Assembly (NCBI RefSeq): GCF_021869535.1
Contig: NW_026262743.1
Span: 480,785 to 544,784, forward strand
Origin: Mytilus californianus
Lineage: Eukaryota; Mollusca; Bivalvia; Mytilida; Mytilidae
Length of the DNA: 64,000 nucleotides
Direction of reading: 5' to 3'
Position 1 is the stretch's first letter, and each line of letters starts with the position of its first letter. Shown here piece by piece: positions 11,930 through 23,800 of this stretch. The translations under genes and the position numbers were made by a program. The notes under the pieces are model-generated. The model saw only the letters and a list, made by a program, of their open reading frames with translations, did not search any database and was not told where the DNA came from.

Positions 11930-12300
11930 ATGGTCGGTTCGAATACATGTAACTGGTGTTCTTCCAGTTCAGATGGTGAAACGCAACCATAAATAAAGGC
12001 AATAGTAGTAAACCGCTGTTCAATAGTCATACATCGATTTAACTGAAACAAATCCGGGTCACAAACCAAAACTGAGGGAAACACATCAACTATAAGAGGA
12101 AACAAAACGGAACAACAGAAACAATGAACTGCTACAAAAACAAACGCCAGCATACATAAAACAGACTATGTGATAACAACTGCCATATTCCTGACTTGTG
12201 AACCACTTATGGGAAATCAATGATATGACTGGTAAAATAAGATGATATATTTATTAGTTAAAAATTCTAACAATTGGATTGCAACATAAACCTTATATAC
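11930..12300. repeat. Dispersed repeat C fragment plus a second dispersed repeat
   Basis: Bases 11,985-12,130 match 18,395-18,545 (AATAAAGGCAA, then AACTGAGGGAAACACATCAA). Bases 12,197-12,290 match 15,660-15,755 (CAATGATATGACTGGTA, then TCTAACAATTGGATTGC). The second pair forms direct repeats on either side of repeat B. Confidence 0.6.
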
Positions 12301-12639
12301 AAAGTTTTTCTTGACAGTTTTACACCAAAACACATTAAAATAACTGTTCAAAGAACTTCATGATAAGACTGAAGGTTGATGAAAAAAATCCTTACCTTTG
12401 ATTTTATTTTTTGGAAGCATACAACTGGAAATTCACCTATTTCTATTTTGTGGTTGCCTTAAATAAGCTGCACATAATTATAAGGATCAATAATTAAACA
12501 AAAATTCCCCCTTTTTACTGATAATTGGAATTATTATTTGGTAGTCACCTCATATATTTTATGACGGTATAATACTAAACCCCTAACAGGAGGGATTGTG
12601 CCTGATATTCATATGATGAAGACTTAATCTTTCAATCAG

Positions 12640-15305
12640 TTTAATTGAGGTCTGGAGCTGGCATGTCAGTAACTGCTAGTAGTCTGTTGTTATTTATGTA
12701 TTATTGTCATTTTGTTTATTTTCTTTTGTTTCCTATTCTGACATCGGACTTGGACTTCTCTTAAACTGAGTTTTACTGTGCGTACTGTTGTACGTTTGTT
12801 TTTTCTACATTGGCTAGAGGCACTACAAAAGTCTAAAAGTCTGAAAAGACCAGTTTTTGTCTTAATTTGCATGAACTTTTACTCGACATTCTTCAAAAGT
12901 ATGACTTGTGTCTTAATTTTTCTTGACAAATTCTCATTTATATTAAATTTGTATGAAATTTACTCGACATATTCTCGACATTCTGAATATGGTCTTAAAA
13001 TTTCTTGACAAATTCTTGACATTTGAATACTGTCTTGAAATTTCTCGACATATTCTCGACATTCTTATTTTTCTCAGTATGGCTTGACATATTCTGAACA
13101 TTTTGAATGGTGTCTTAAATTTACTTGACAGTTCTGAGTTTTACAAATCATGACCAATATTCATGATATAACTTTAATCTTTATTTCTCTTTATATGATA
13201 TACTGTTGTTTCAAGTTACACTTCTTTACAACAAAAATAAAAGTTGGGCATGTAAAGTACATGAAGCAATTAAAAATTTGGGTATATAAATATTTTTACA
13301 AATGCAAATATGGCTATGAAATCTAAAGTATAAAATAATTCAAATGTGGGTGTGTTGATGTAAAACAATTTCAATGTGGGTTTTTAAATAATTACAAATT
13401 TTGATTCCTAAATCTTATAAATTAAATGATTCAAACCAATCATACTGTAAACATATTTCATTCTACATTCATAATATTCAATGTTGATATGGTAAATAAT
13501 TATTATACCAAAATGTGGTTTATATAATTAGCAAATTTTGATAATATACAAATCATTCATTTAACAGAAGAAAAATTTGTGTAATGTCATCTGTTGGAAT
13601 ATATTAAGTATTACACATGGACAGGATGTTCCCCATAAAATTAAGGTATTCCACACCCCAGAGTACTCGCAACTGTCAAATAGAAGTTATTGCTTTACCT
13701 GTAATCAGCCATACAACTTATCAGTTGACCGACCATTCCACTACAATTTAAAAAATTTGTTGATAGATGAAAATGAAAATCATCATTTTGATGAAAGAAA
13801 ATTGAATTGAAATGGATTTTCTTCATCAAAATTATGAAGTTAATTATTTTAACATAAAAACAAATTGAATAATTCCCAAAGATTAAAAGAAAATTATTAT
13901 CTACTCCAGGAATAATAAAAAAAATGTATTTATGATGGGTCCCATCAATGATTTTTATAGCAATCATCGGTCTTATGAAATGGTTCTCTCACAGACATGC
14001 ATAATATAGATCTAAACATTTTTTTTCTTTTCAGGAAGGAGTTATCACAAATATTTATTTTTGATAAAAAGTTATAAAATTCCTCACTCAAATTTGAATA
14101 AAAAATGTTTTTGGGATGTTCTAAAAAATGAATAAGGTTTTTGAATCAAGATGGGAACAAATTCTTTGACCTAAACGAAAGGCCAACCCCCCCCCCCCCC
14201 CCCCCTCTTTTTTTTTAGCCACACAAACCCAAAAGATGAATTGTGGGGTCCAAAAGAGATACAAGACACCTATTTTAGTAAAGCAAATTTGACTGGCAGT
14301 TTAGCGAACGGCAAAAATCTAAATGCTGTTTGTCAATACCTTCGACTTATATTCCAAGTGAAAACAATTACTTAAATGATTAATAAAAATAAATCAAAAT
14401 TAAACCACATGGGGGATAATTCAGGGTATTCCAACTTAGTTGCACCAAAAGGGTATCTTACTATACCAAATTAATCCTTGATTCTTCAAAGTTCAGTTAA
14501 GCCATAATAAAAAGGAGTATATAAAAGCAATAGAATGTCATAAACAGTGCAGAATAAGTCTGTTCACATTTCAGGCAAAATTTATACTGTTGAGATAGTG
14601 TCAAGACATATTTAAGACTGTCAAGAATGTGTCGAGACATATTCAGACATTATTTAGAATGTCAAGAATATGTCGAGACATATTCAGACATTATTAAGAA
14701 TGTCAAGAATATGTCGAGACAGATCGAGACAAATTTAAGACAGTCAAGAATTGGTCGAGACTAATCCAGACTTTTATCAGATGATACAGGAAGTATCGAG
14801 AAATTTTAAGACAATGTTCATACTGTCAAGACACTTGTCAAGAATAATCAAGAACCTTATTAGACAAATTCATACTATGTCAAGAATTTTTAAAAATTAT
14901 TTAGACAAATTAAGAATGTCGATTAAAAATTCATGCAAATTCAGACAAAAACTGGTCTTTTCAGACTTTTTGACTTTTGTAGTGAGGTATAGGGCGAGAG
15001 TTGAGAACTCAAAAAAGATGTTTAACCCCGACGCATTTTTGCGCCTGTCCCAAGTCAGGAGCCTCTGGCCTTTGTTAGTCTTGTATCATATTTATTTTTT
15101 AGTTTCTTGTGTATCATTTGGAGTTTAGTATGACGTCCATTATCACTGAACTAGTATACATAATTGTTTAGGGGCCAGCTGAAGGACGCCTCCGGGTGCG
15201 AGAGTTTCTCGCTGCATTGAAGACCCATTGGTGGCCTTCGGCTGTTGTCTACTCTATGGTCGGGTTGTTGTCTCTTTGACACATTCCCCATTTCCATTCG
15301 CAATT
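12640..15305 (+). repeat. Dispersed repeat B, split by a CACTA-type transposon
   Basis: The left part (12,640-12,820, from GAGGTCTGGAGCTGGCATG) and right part (14,988-15,305, ending TTGACACATTCCCCATTTCC) are, as I recall the mussel family, continuous in other copies. Here they are separated by 2,164 bp. The right end also occurs inverted at 11,540-11,710. Confidence 0.7.
12821..14984. mobile_element. Non-autonomous CACTA-type DNA transposon, 2,164 bp
   Basis: The left end is CACTACAAAAGTC and the right end GACTTTTGTAGTG. The terminal inverted repeats run about 75 bp with only a few mismatches (12,821-12,897 against 14,906-14,984). AGG stands directly outside both ends (12,818-12,820 and 14,985-14,987), the 3-bp target duplication expected of CACTA elements. 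Inside each end lies an array of short TCGACAT / TGTCGAGA subterminal motifs in opposite orientation. No transposase frame was found, so it must have moved with enzymes supplied elsewhere. It carries a poly-C run at about 14,188-14,205. Confidence 0.85.
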
Positions 15306-15509
15306 TTATTACCATTACACATTAACACCGCCAGCTGCAATTGCAGGTGAGGAACCCTTTCCCATTTTGTTTTGTCTCTTGCTTCAACAAAGTCGTTAAA
15401 GCTTAAAAGCCTGATTAGCCAATGAATGTAAACAATTTGTTAGATTGAAATTACAATTTTTTACTCCAACTGTTTAATCTTAATTGACTAGGATTTTCAG
15501 TCTTCCTAC

Positions 15510-15625
15510 TGAAGGTTGTTAGTTCTCTCTGGGCACTGCGGCTTCCTCCACTAATAAAAACTGACCGCCACAATAAGCCAATAGTGCTGAAAGTTGCATT
15601 AAAACACCAATCAATCGATCATTCA
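15510..15625 (+). repeat. SINE-like 3' tail ending in CAATCAATCGATC
   Basis: The sequence CTGCGGCTTCCTCCACTAAT ... TAAAACACCAATCAATC resembles the 3' portion of short interspersed elements common in bivalves. No RNA polymerase III A and B boxes were identified upstream, so only the tail is supported. Confidence 0.5.
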
Positions 15626-15629
15626 GGAC

Positions 15630-16335
15630 ATGTACATGTACACATGTAAGTCAGTTCAATGGGAACCACATATGGGAAGTCAATGATATGACTGGTAGAA
15701 TAAGATAAGATATATATTAGTTCAAACTTCTAACAATTGGATTGCTTCTTAATACATGAGGCACATTGTAACACAATAAACAATACAAATATGTAACATT
15801 TACAGAAAATATTTAAAACAAAAATATTCTTAGTTAAAATAAGAGGTGAGGGAATACCAATATTTGTGTGCTGTTTTCAATTGACCTATGATATTTTTGA
15901 TATAGTACATGTACTACGAAATCCAAACACATGTATATGAATAGATTAACTGTGTTCCTATTACTTTGAGAATAGAAAGACTTGACCAATTTTGATAAAA
16001 CTTGGCATGACCTTAACTTAGGAATTTATACGACTGTCGACCAGGTTTCATGGCAATATGATTTATATGATAGACAATAAAATAATTCAATTTTGAACTT
16101 TGGTGTTTTACTTTTTAATGTTTTAATCGAACAATGTCTACTATCAAAATGTGAGCCTAAAAAATTCAATATTGCAAAAATATGCTTTTTAAATGCCCTA
16201 ATACATTATGGTGCATGCACTTAAAGCTAATGAACACTCTTTTGATGAATTGGAATTATTATTGTTTATTACAATGATTGATTCGAAAGTCAAATTTATA
16301 TTAACTTGTTTGTTTGCCCAAAAAAAGAGATTTTC
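15630..16335. other. Dispersed repeat (15,660-15,755), then nothing recognised
   Basis: After the repeat shared with 12,197-12,290, the sequence is AT-rich without open frames of note. Confidence 0.4.
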
Positions 16336-16339
16336 AATA

Positions 16340-16810
16340 TACGAAAAGAAGAGACGAGCTAAGTAGATGTGAGTAGAAACCAAATAACAAAAACCGAAAA
16401 ATATTGAAACTTATTTTAATGATTATCTGACGGGTATCATTATCTTTTTGCCACTTTTTGCTCTATACTTTTCTCATAAAATATATGCTTCAAAAAGGCA
16501 TTTACATTACCATATCGAATGCAATTAAAACACATGCATAGATTATAATTTGAAATACACTACTCTTAATGATCTCATTGACCAAATCGTATTGGATATA
16601 CACCTAAAACCTGGATTATTTAGCACACATAATCAATTATGTTATAGATTGAATATATACCAAATCAAATGTTGAACGGATTATATATCACCAATGATAA
16701 ATTTTGTAGCTAAATGCTGTCACCTGAGTACCATTATTTTACGGTAACGGACAGAAAACTTTCACTTAACGAAGAAGAGTAGTCGTGAGACAATGATCAT
16801 GAATTTATGG
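16340..16810 (+). repeat. Intron-3 block of a truncated peptide-gene copy (copy C)
   Basis: This aligns over its length with 22,375-22,940 of the complete gene's intron 3, including CACGAGCTA/ACGAGCTAAG at the left and GAGTAGTCGTGAGAC at the right. No exon 3 precedes it. Together with the orphan exon 6 at 20,317 it marks a decayed tandem copy. Confidence 0.65.
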
Positions 16811-16814
16811 GGTA

Positions 16815-18150
16815 TTTTTGCGTGAACGCCCTGAGGGGTTCACGCCTATATATTGGTGAGTTTTCGAACTGTCTATGGGCCATTCGATATCCTCGGAATC
16901 AAGATTCTCGGAACTTCTCGAAAATTTTCGATCATTTATTCAGGTAGTTATCTATGTCTTTGATACGATCCCTCTATGGATATGCTACCACATGACATTG
17001 TATATTTCAACAATCAATGTTCATTTGTAGATTGGATAGTAAAACAATAAAGACTAGGTTACAGTCAAGCAATCATTTATATGTTAGAACCTATTTGCCT
17101 TTTGACAAAACATCTGTGTTTTTAATAATGCGAATGTTTATTAAATATCAAGTATAATGATAACGCGATTATTTAATTCATGCTTTTAGACGGTCCCTGT
17201 ACGCTTTGTGTGTGTGGTATTTAATACAGCGTGCTGTTGTGCATTGCGACAATAAACCTGGGAATAGTTTATTGATATATAATGTCCAAGAATAAACTGA
17301 TTATTTCTGAACGTTTGTCCTTTGATGTTTTGTATTTCAATCATAGCATAAGAAAATGTCGGAAAGCATGAAGAAAATTAAGAAAACGATATTTCTGTTA
17401 TAAATAATTATCTTAGGTCGGAAACGCAGTGGTCAGAAAGCAGAAACATAATTAAACAAAAGGATTTTTCTGTCAAGAAATATCCAATTTCATTAAAAGA
17501 TACTACCAGACCGAGAGAATATTCATTATTAAGTTTAAACTGAGACTGATTTTGTTCTTAATAGAATATAATCAAAACTGTCACATATACGTGCATTATG
17601 TCTCACAGGTTTGAACAGTCATTACATTTATGAAAATTATATGCAACGTATGAGCACCAATGAGCAGGGGTGCGTACCCAAAGTTAGCTAAAATGTAAAT
17701 TTTAAACGGTCGTGAATGAAAAAATACTTGCATGGTTTCAATTCACAAGGATTTTAAATCCTTGCATTTCACAAAAAAAGTAATGAATATTTTACAATAA
17801 TCATTACAAAATTTATTTACTATGTTAATTATTTAATACTGTTTTAGTATGGATTTATAAGTCAAATGCGTATTCTTATCTAGAGTATCAGTGCGTATGC
17901 TTTCTATTTACTATTTCTTGCGTAAAAAAACCATGTGCATGCATAAATATTAATTTCGCTCGCGAATGTGACTTTTCGATTTTCTTATCTTAATTCAGGA
18001 CACGGCAGTAAGAGCTTGACATGTGACTTTCAAGCACGGTCATCATTACGTACGGTATCCTTACCTCTAGCTCTTTCTCTTTTCTTTTCTTTTTTGAGTC
18101 ACTGTCCTATTATAAACTTTGACACTTTAGAAATGCTAAGGATTTTCTAC
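16815..18150. other. No gene recognised
   Basis: AT-rich DNA interrupting copy C. A small perfect inverted repeat, AAGGATTT/AAATCCTT, lies at about 17,748-17,765. No frame above 67 codons. Confidence 0.4.
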
Positions 18151-18157
18151 CCCAGGA

Positions 18158-18335
18158 ATAGATTACTTTAGATGTATTCGGCAAAACCTTTGTTTCGAAA
18201 TTTTGGGTCCTGAATTCCTTTCAACTACGTACTTTATTTGGCCTTTTTAACTTTTTTTACTCGAGCGTCACTGATGTTTCTTTGTAGACTTAACTCGCGT
18301 CTGGCGTACAACATTTTAATCCTGGTATCTTTTTA
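18158..18335 (+). mobile_element. Hammerhead-bearing repeat unit, plus orientation
   Basis: The unit contains a TTTTGGGTCCT...CAACTACGTACTT stretch, a degenerate hammerhead core at 18,262-18,310, and ends AATCCTGGTATC. Its inverse is at 19,075-19,290. In mussels I recall such units in Penelope-like terminal repeats or retrozymes; the link is inference. Confidence 0.5.
18262..18310 (+). ncRNA. Hammerhead ribozyme relic
   Basis: The order GAGCGTCA, CTGATG, CTTTGTAGAC, AAC, CGCGTCTGGCGT follows a hammerhead: box I, helix II, box II, helix III, cleavage triplet GTC, helix I. The end of box I and the GA of box II are mutated, so self-cleavage is not expected. Confidence 0.5.
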
Positions 18336-18389
18336 TATCTGCATATCTTTTTTTTTTCTTCTATAAATTGGTTCTTTTGAGAGTATGCT

Positions 18390-19085
18390 CAGGTATTCAT
18401 AAATAAAGGCAACAGTAGTATACCGCTGTACGAAATTCATCAATCGATTGAGAAAAAAAAACAAATTCGGGTTACAAACTAAAACTGAGGGAAACACATC
18501 AAATATAAGAGGAGAACTACGACACAACAGAAACACAACATTAAATTGTAACACACACAGAAACGAACTATAATATAACAATGGCCATTTTCCTGACTTG
18601 GTACAGGACATTTTAAGAAAAAAATTGTGGGTTGAACCTGGTTTTGCGGCTAGCCAAACCTCGCACTTTTATGGCAATGTTAAATATAACACTAAAATGA
18701 CACCATTACATGACAGGAATACAGTACAAATAAAGGCAACAACATTCAGGACAGAGAATTACGTAATTAACAATACAAAATAGAACATTTCGATAACGAA
18801 ACAGCAGAAACACTGAAGTGAACAAAGAAACAAATGACAATGCAACACACACAGAAACAAACTATATGAGAACAATTGCTATTTTCCTGACTTGGTACAG
18901 GACATATTTTAGAAAAAATGGTGGGTTGAACCTGGTTTTGTGGCAAGCCAAACCTCCCGCTTTTATGGCAATGTTAAATATAATATCAAAATGACAAAAT
19001 TACATGACAGGACTACAATACAAATAAATGGGAGAATATATAGGACAGAGAAACATACGAATAATAGCTTACAAAAGGTACCAGG
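18390..19085. repeat. Dispersed repeat C, with an internal direct duplication
   Basis: The phrase TTTTCCTGACTTGGTACAGG occurs at about 18,588 and 18,883. Each is followed by a GTGGGTTGAACCTGGTTTTG stretch and TTTTATGGCAATGTTAAATA, giving two copies about 295 bp apart. The left part (18,395-18,545) matches 11,985-12,130 and, inverted, 29,540-29,705. Short open frames here are repeat-derived. Confidence 0.7.
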
Positions 19086-19290
19086 TTTAAAATTTAATAC
19101 GCAAGACGCGCGTTTCGTCCGCACAAGACTAATCAGTAACGCTCAGATGAAAAAAGTACGAAAGCCAAAACAAGTACAAAGTTGAAGAGCATTGAGGACC
19201 AAAAGTTCCAAAACGTTGTGCCAAATACGGCTAAGGTTATATGTCTTGGATAAGAAAATCCTTAGTATTTAGAATAATTCATACTAATGC
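19075..19290 (-). mobile_element. Hammerhead-bearing repeat unit, minus orientation
   Basis: The reverse complement resembles 18,158-18,335: GGCTAAGG, CAAAACGTTGTGCCAAATA, AGAGCATTGAGGACC, hammerhead core, then GGTACC at the end. With the plus-strand unit it brackets repeat C in inverted orientation. Confidence 0.55.
19097..19146 (-). ncRNA. Hammerhead ribozyme with mutated catalytic G8
   Basis: On the minus strand: CTGATTAG, helix II GTC/GAC, GAAAC, CGCGCGTC cleavage triplet, and a helix I formed partly by GAGCGTTA with TTGCGTATT. Boxes and order fit a type I hammerhead with a very short helix III. The consensus box I is CTGATGA. Here base 19,131 turns G8 into U, which should abolish cleavage. 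Confidence 0.6.
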
Positions 19291-19294
19291 AAAC

Positions 19295-20040
19295 TTCTGA
19301 AAAAAAGATATTCTTTAAAACCAAGTTTTCCTGCAGAATATTTGGATTTATTTAATTAAGTAAAATCAGGAAATCCTTAAAATTTGAGTTGTTTTATGAG
19401 ACCAAAATAAGTTTCTATATAAGAGGTTTCAATGAAGCTGGTGTGTTACTCTCAAGAAAAATATATATACGAAACCTTCTTATAAGTTGCATGCCACAGG
19501 GTTTCACTTCACATAGAAATTGGACTTTAAATGTATCTATACACATCTACCATAAGTACAAACAGATTAAATAACGAGTTAAGAATAATTGAAGGCATCC
19601 AGAAAACAAAATATGAAGATCTGATAGATAAAATAAATGCATCCAGATTATAATGCAAACTGAGTGCTTAAATTTATATTGCAATTGGTTTGAGGAATTT
19701 GCATTAAACATCCGGTTTACAGAAACTGGGATTTGCAATACGATTATGAAAAAATGATGTACACTTCCAAGCAATGATTTAAATAGTCGAGCCTTAAAAT
19801 GTATATTAAATAGTAGTTGTATATATACACTTTTCTATTCACAACTATCCAACATTGCTTTCAAATGACTTCTGCAAGAATCTACACACAATTACACATG
19901 TTTAATCAATAAAGGTGTTTTAACATTATCATTATATTATTCTATTCACAGTCAATTATTTCAATTCAAAAGCAAACAAAAATTCAGCAAACATTTTTTG
20001 TGACCAGTCAGCGGTCTTGGGTTCACGTATTGTTTTTCTT
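19295..20040. other. No gene recognised
   Basis: AT-rich DNA inside decayed copy C. Frames of 61 and 75 codons show no motif. Confidence 0.35.
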
Positions 20041-20316
20041 TTTTTTAAAGAAGGCAACTTGTTTTAACTATATACTGGCAAATGTTCAATAAAACAATAC
20101 AATTGCATTGTGTAACGGTTAGCTGAATTGTAGAAAGAATTCAATAAAAACATTTTGAACTTTATCAACAATACTTTAATTCTATTTTAAATAAAATTGA
20201 CAAAAAGTAAGTGTTTTTCATAATTATATGTAGATGCTAAAATTCATTTCAAGATAGAGTTTTATTCATGAATAGATGCTTGTATACAAATTAAGATTCT
20301 ATTGTATTAATTGCAG

Positions 20317-20352
20317 GTAAGAAAATTAGGAAATGCCTTGAATCCTGTATGT
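20317..20352 (+). pseudogene. Orphan exon 6 of a truncated peptide-gene copy (copy C)
   Basis: Acceptor AATTGCAG, 36-nt phase 1-1 exon, donor GTAAGT. It codes for KKIRKCLESCM with an intact CX3C pair (CLESC). The following intron homology runs straight into the promoter of the complete gene instead of a last exon, so no stop-bearing exon remains for this copy. Flanking sequence from about 20,045 matches the intron blocks of the complete gene. Confidence 0.65.
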
Positions 20353-20695
20353 GTAAGTTTTATATTAACTACTTAAGATAAGAACAATAGTAAGAAGGTT
20401 GCTTACAACAAAATTCAGTTTCCAGAGAAAAATTTTGAAAACATTTAATTTTTATTTAACTTTTAAAGATGAGAACAAGGATGAATAATTCAGCATTTGG
20501 GTTTTTAGTTTTAAGTATTTCAGAAAGTAAATATACAAAATGTATTTACTTAACTATATATCCTCTTAAAGTAATGTTGAAATTACTAGATTCGTGTGCA
20601 CAATTAACATAAACATGCAGACTGTTACAATTGATTTCTTATAGATGATATCCTAAGTTCAATAAAAGTATCATATGATCATATTTCATGTATCG

Positions 20696-20703
20696 TATAT
20701 AAG
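20696..20703 (+). promoter_or_regulatory. TATA box of the complete CX3C-peptide gene
   Basis: TATATAAG lies 106 bases before the ATG at 20,802. The octamer and its distance are shared with the inverted copy A. Confidence 0.6.
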
Positions 20704-20801
20704 CGATAGCAGCAATGTTAAATTAAACATTATCAGTTCGAATTAATTGTACAGTTGTTCGTAGATTTGTTCGTCAAGTACTTTTAGAATCCAGTGACAA
20801 G

Positions 20802-23800
20802 ATGTTTGTTAGCTTGTTAATAGTTTTCGTATTGGTTTGCAGGCAGCAAGTTAGAGGTGTTCCAGGTAAGTAATAGTATTTTGCTCTTTTATTCGTCATT
20901 TGAATTAAAAGATGTATTTTTTTTACATTGTCCTTGTGAAACTTCCGAATAAATAATAAGAAATTTTGTTAAATGTCTGATAAGATGTTTTACAAGATAA
21001 ACGTTCTACTAAATATTGGATAATAAACTTAAACTAGCTTACATACTCTGACTTATCGCTTTTCCAGTAGCTCACTCAGTACTCCGGTACTACCATGAAA
21101 ATATGACTATAGTTTTATCGAAATTGTCATTTTGATTTAAATAATGTATCTCTCTCTCGCAAAGCTCTGATTCCCTGGCCGTGTCTGGCTATAATATTGG
21201 TCCTTTCAGGTTTTATCAGCTCTTGGACGTTTGTGTTAGGTATGTATTTTCAAATATATTTGCCTCGAGCATCACTTAAGGGACATTTGTACTAATTGTC
21301 GAGATGAGCATTTGGTTCAGTAAAATTGTACCCGTTAACGTTAATTCAATCTTATAAAATCTGACAGTCTTTATTGATCATTGATATGAACTGATTAATA
21401 ACAGATATCTGATATTGAGTTAATACCATATTTCTTACAAAATAAAATTTACTATACCAATGTAAATTTTGATCGAAATAACAACATGGCAAGTACAGAT
21501 TTAAGGCATAATTGCCAATAGCTAATAAAGTAATTAAATTAATAATGACTTAACGACATATGGATTATAAAAAAAAAACTCATAGAAATAAAATTTCTTG
21601 TATGTTTTTAAAAACAGTCGCATTTTCTTTTAACCCATAACAGCACTATTTAGAAATATTCTTACATAAAATAAATTCGTAAAAACACGATATGTCGATT
21701 ACAAATTTAACTTTCAACTAAGTGAAATACGTTGCAAAATCGCGTCGTCCTAGTAAAAATAGTATAAACTTATACCTACCTACAAAAAATAAACTCTCCT
21801 TAATACAAGACCATTTTTGATATATAGATTGATTGGTAGATATTTGCTTAACTTGAAATCCGATAAAAAAAACTATTTCTGATTTGGTCCATGGTTGTCA
21901 GTTGTAAGATTTGCTTTTTGCCGGAAGTAACAAATTTAAAGATTTATTCATGACTTGGAATTAAAATTGCTTCAGCAGGTATATTTGTTAACAAAAAGCC
22001 ATGCTTATAATCTGAGTAATTAAAATAATCTAATGAATTCTTACTTATACAAACAGTCGAAATTCCTACAAGTGTTTGTGTCCGACATTGCAGGGATGAA
22101 TATTCACCAGGTAAGTACTTTTTTCTTATAAAATGCAGTTGACAGCCTAATGATATGCCGAATTACATGCTTTATTTTAGATTTATTTTTTTAGAATAGA
22201 TAGATAATTGTAATAACATGGACAGCTAGTTATAGAATAATTATTCCAGATATTCAAATATTAAAAAAAGACAAAAACAAAATATCAGTTTCCGACTATG
22301 CGTTTTTTTTTTTACATTTTGATGTTTGTTATTGACAAATCTATATTATTTTCTTATGTGTAAGAAGACACGAGCTAATTAGATGTATGCATTGAAACAG
22401 GATTACGTTAAGATATTGGAATCTTTCTTCACTATTAAGGTAGAAACCAAATAACGAAAACGGAAAACTATTGAAACTGAGATGACGAAATAACAGCAAC
22501 ATAAAATCAATACTGTGCTAATATTTAGTGATTTTTTTACAATCATAATCTGACGGGTTATCAAGATATTTTTGACACTTTTTGCTGTTAATTTTTATCA
22601 TTAAACATATGTTTCAAAAAGGTATTAACATTGCCATATTGCATGCAATTAAAACACATGCATATATTATAATTTAAAATACACTACTCTTGATGATCTC
22701 ATTGACCAAATGGTAATGGATATACACATAAAACCTGGGTTATTTAGCACAAGTATTCAATTATGTTATTAATTGAATATTTACCAAAACAAATGTTGAA
22801 CAAATTTTATATCACCAATGCCTGCTAAATTTTTTAGCTAAATTCTGTCACCTGAGTACCATTATTTTTCGGAAACGGACAGAAAACTTTCACTTAACGA
22901 AAAAGAGTAGTCGTGAGACGGTGATCATGAGTTCATGGGGTATTTTTTTAAACTATACACTGGCAAATTTATAATAAAACAATACAATTGGATTATGTAA
23001 CGGTTAATTAAAATGTATAAAGAATTCAATAAAATCATTTTGAACTTAATCAACAATACATTAATTCTTTTTCAAAATATTTTAAGTGTTGCACTAATAC
23101 CATCCTAACCTAATGCTTACTTTTACAGGACCGGAAATGGCTATATGCATTAAAAACTGTGACAGTGAGTTCAATATTTTGTTATATATCTGATGAATAT
23201 AGGAAACTTTAATTCCTGCTTGACATATGGCAATAACGTAGGGACAAATAAGTGTATATTATCATTAATGAATACTCTTCAAAGGTAATTGGCTTATAAT
23301 TTGGTACCACTGACGCATGTTTCGCCTATATGAGATTCATCAGGGGCTTTCGAATAGTTAGACGGCGTAATCAATGCAACGCATGTTTCGCCTATATGAG
23401 ATTCATCAGTGGCGTTCGAATAGTTAGACAGCCAAATTTAATGCAAACACCATTCCAAATCAAAAATTTAAAACTTTCTGACAAATATGGCTTAGGCAAT
23501 CTATGCTTTGGGCAAACTTACCTTGGACTTCAAATAATTCAGCATTTTCTGAAAAAGTCAATCCTAAGAAAGACCGTTATAATGATTCTTCATGTCAGCT
23601 TGCTGAATACTTTGTGGAAGTCGTTATATTGTTATTATTGCTTGCCTCCTTAAAGATGAAGTTTCATTTCTATATGAATTTCTTAAGATACCTCTTAGGT
23701 TGAAGCTCTAATTGCATGTTTTTAAATCGTTCAGTAACCGAGAATTATCAGCAAATATAAAAAAAAACAATTCATTTTCATTAATTTTTTATTTATGTAA

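Noticed and set aside
18598-19185. Two similar frames of 61 and 81 codons as a duplicated gene
   Set aside because: They fall in two copies of a dispersed repeat and have no shared stop or start beyond it.
23330-23703. 107- and 66-codon frames in intron 4 of the peptide gene
   Set aside because: They overlap the tandem hammerhead-like repeat, and the first frame begins in the duplicated unit itself.
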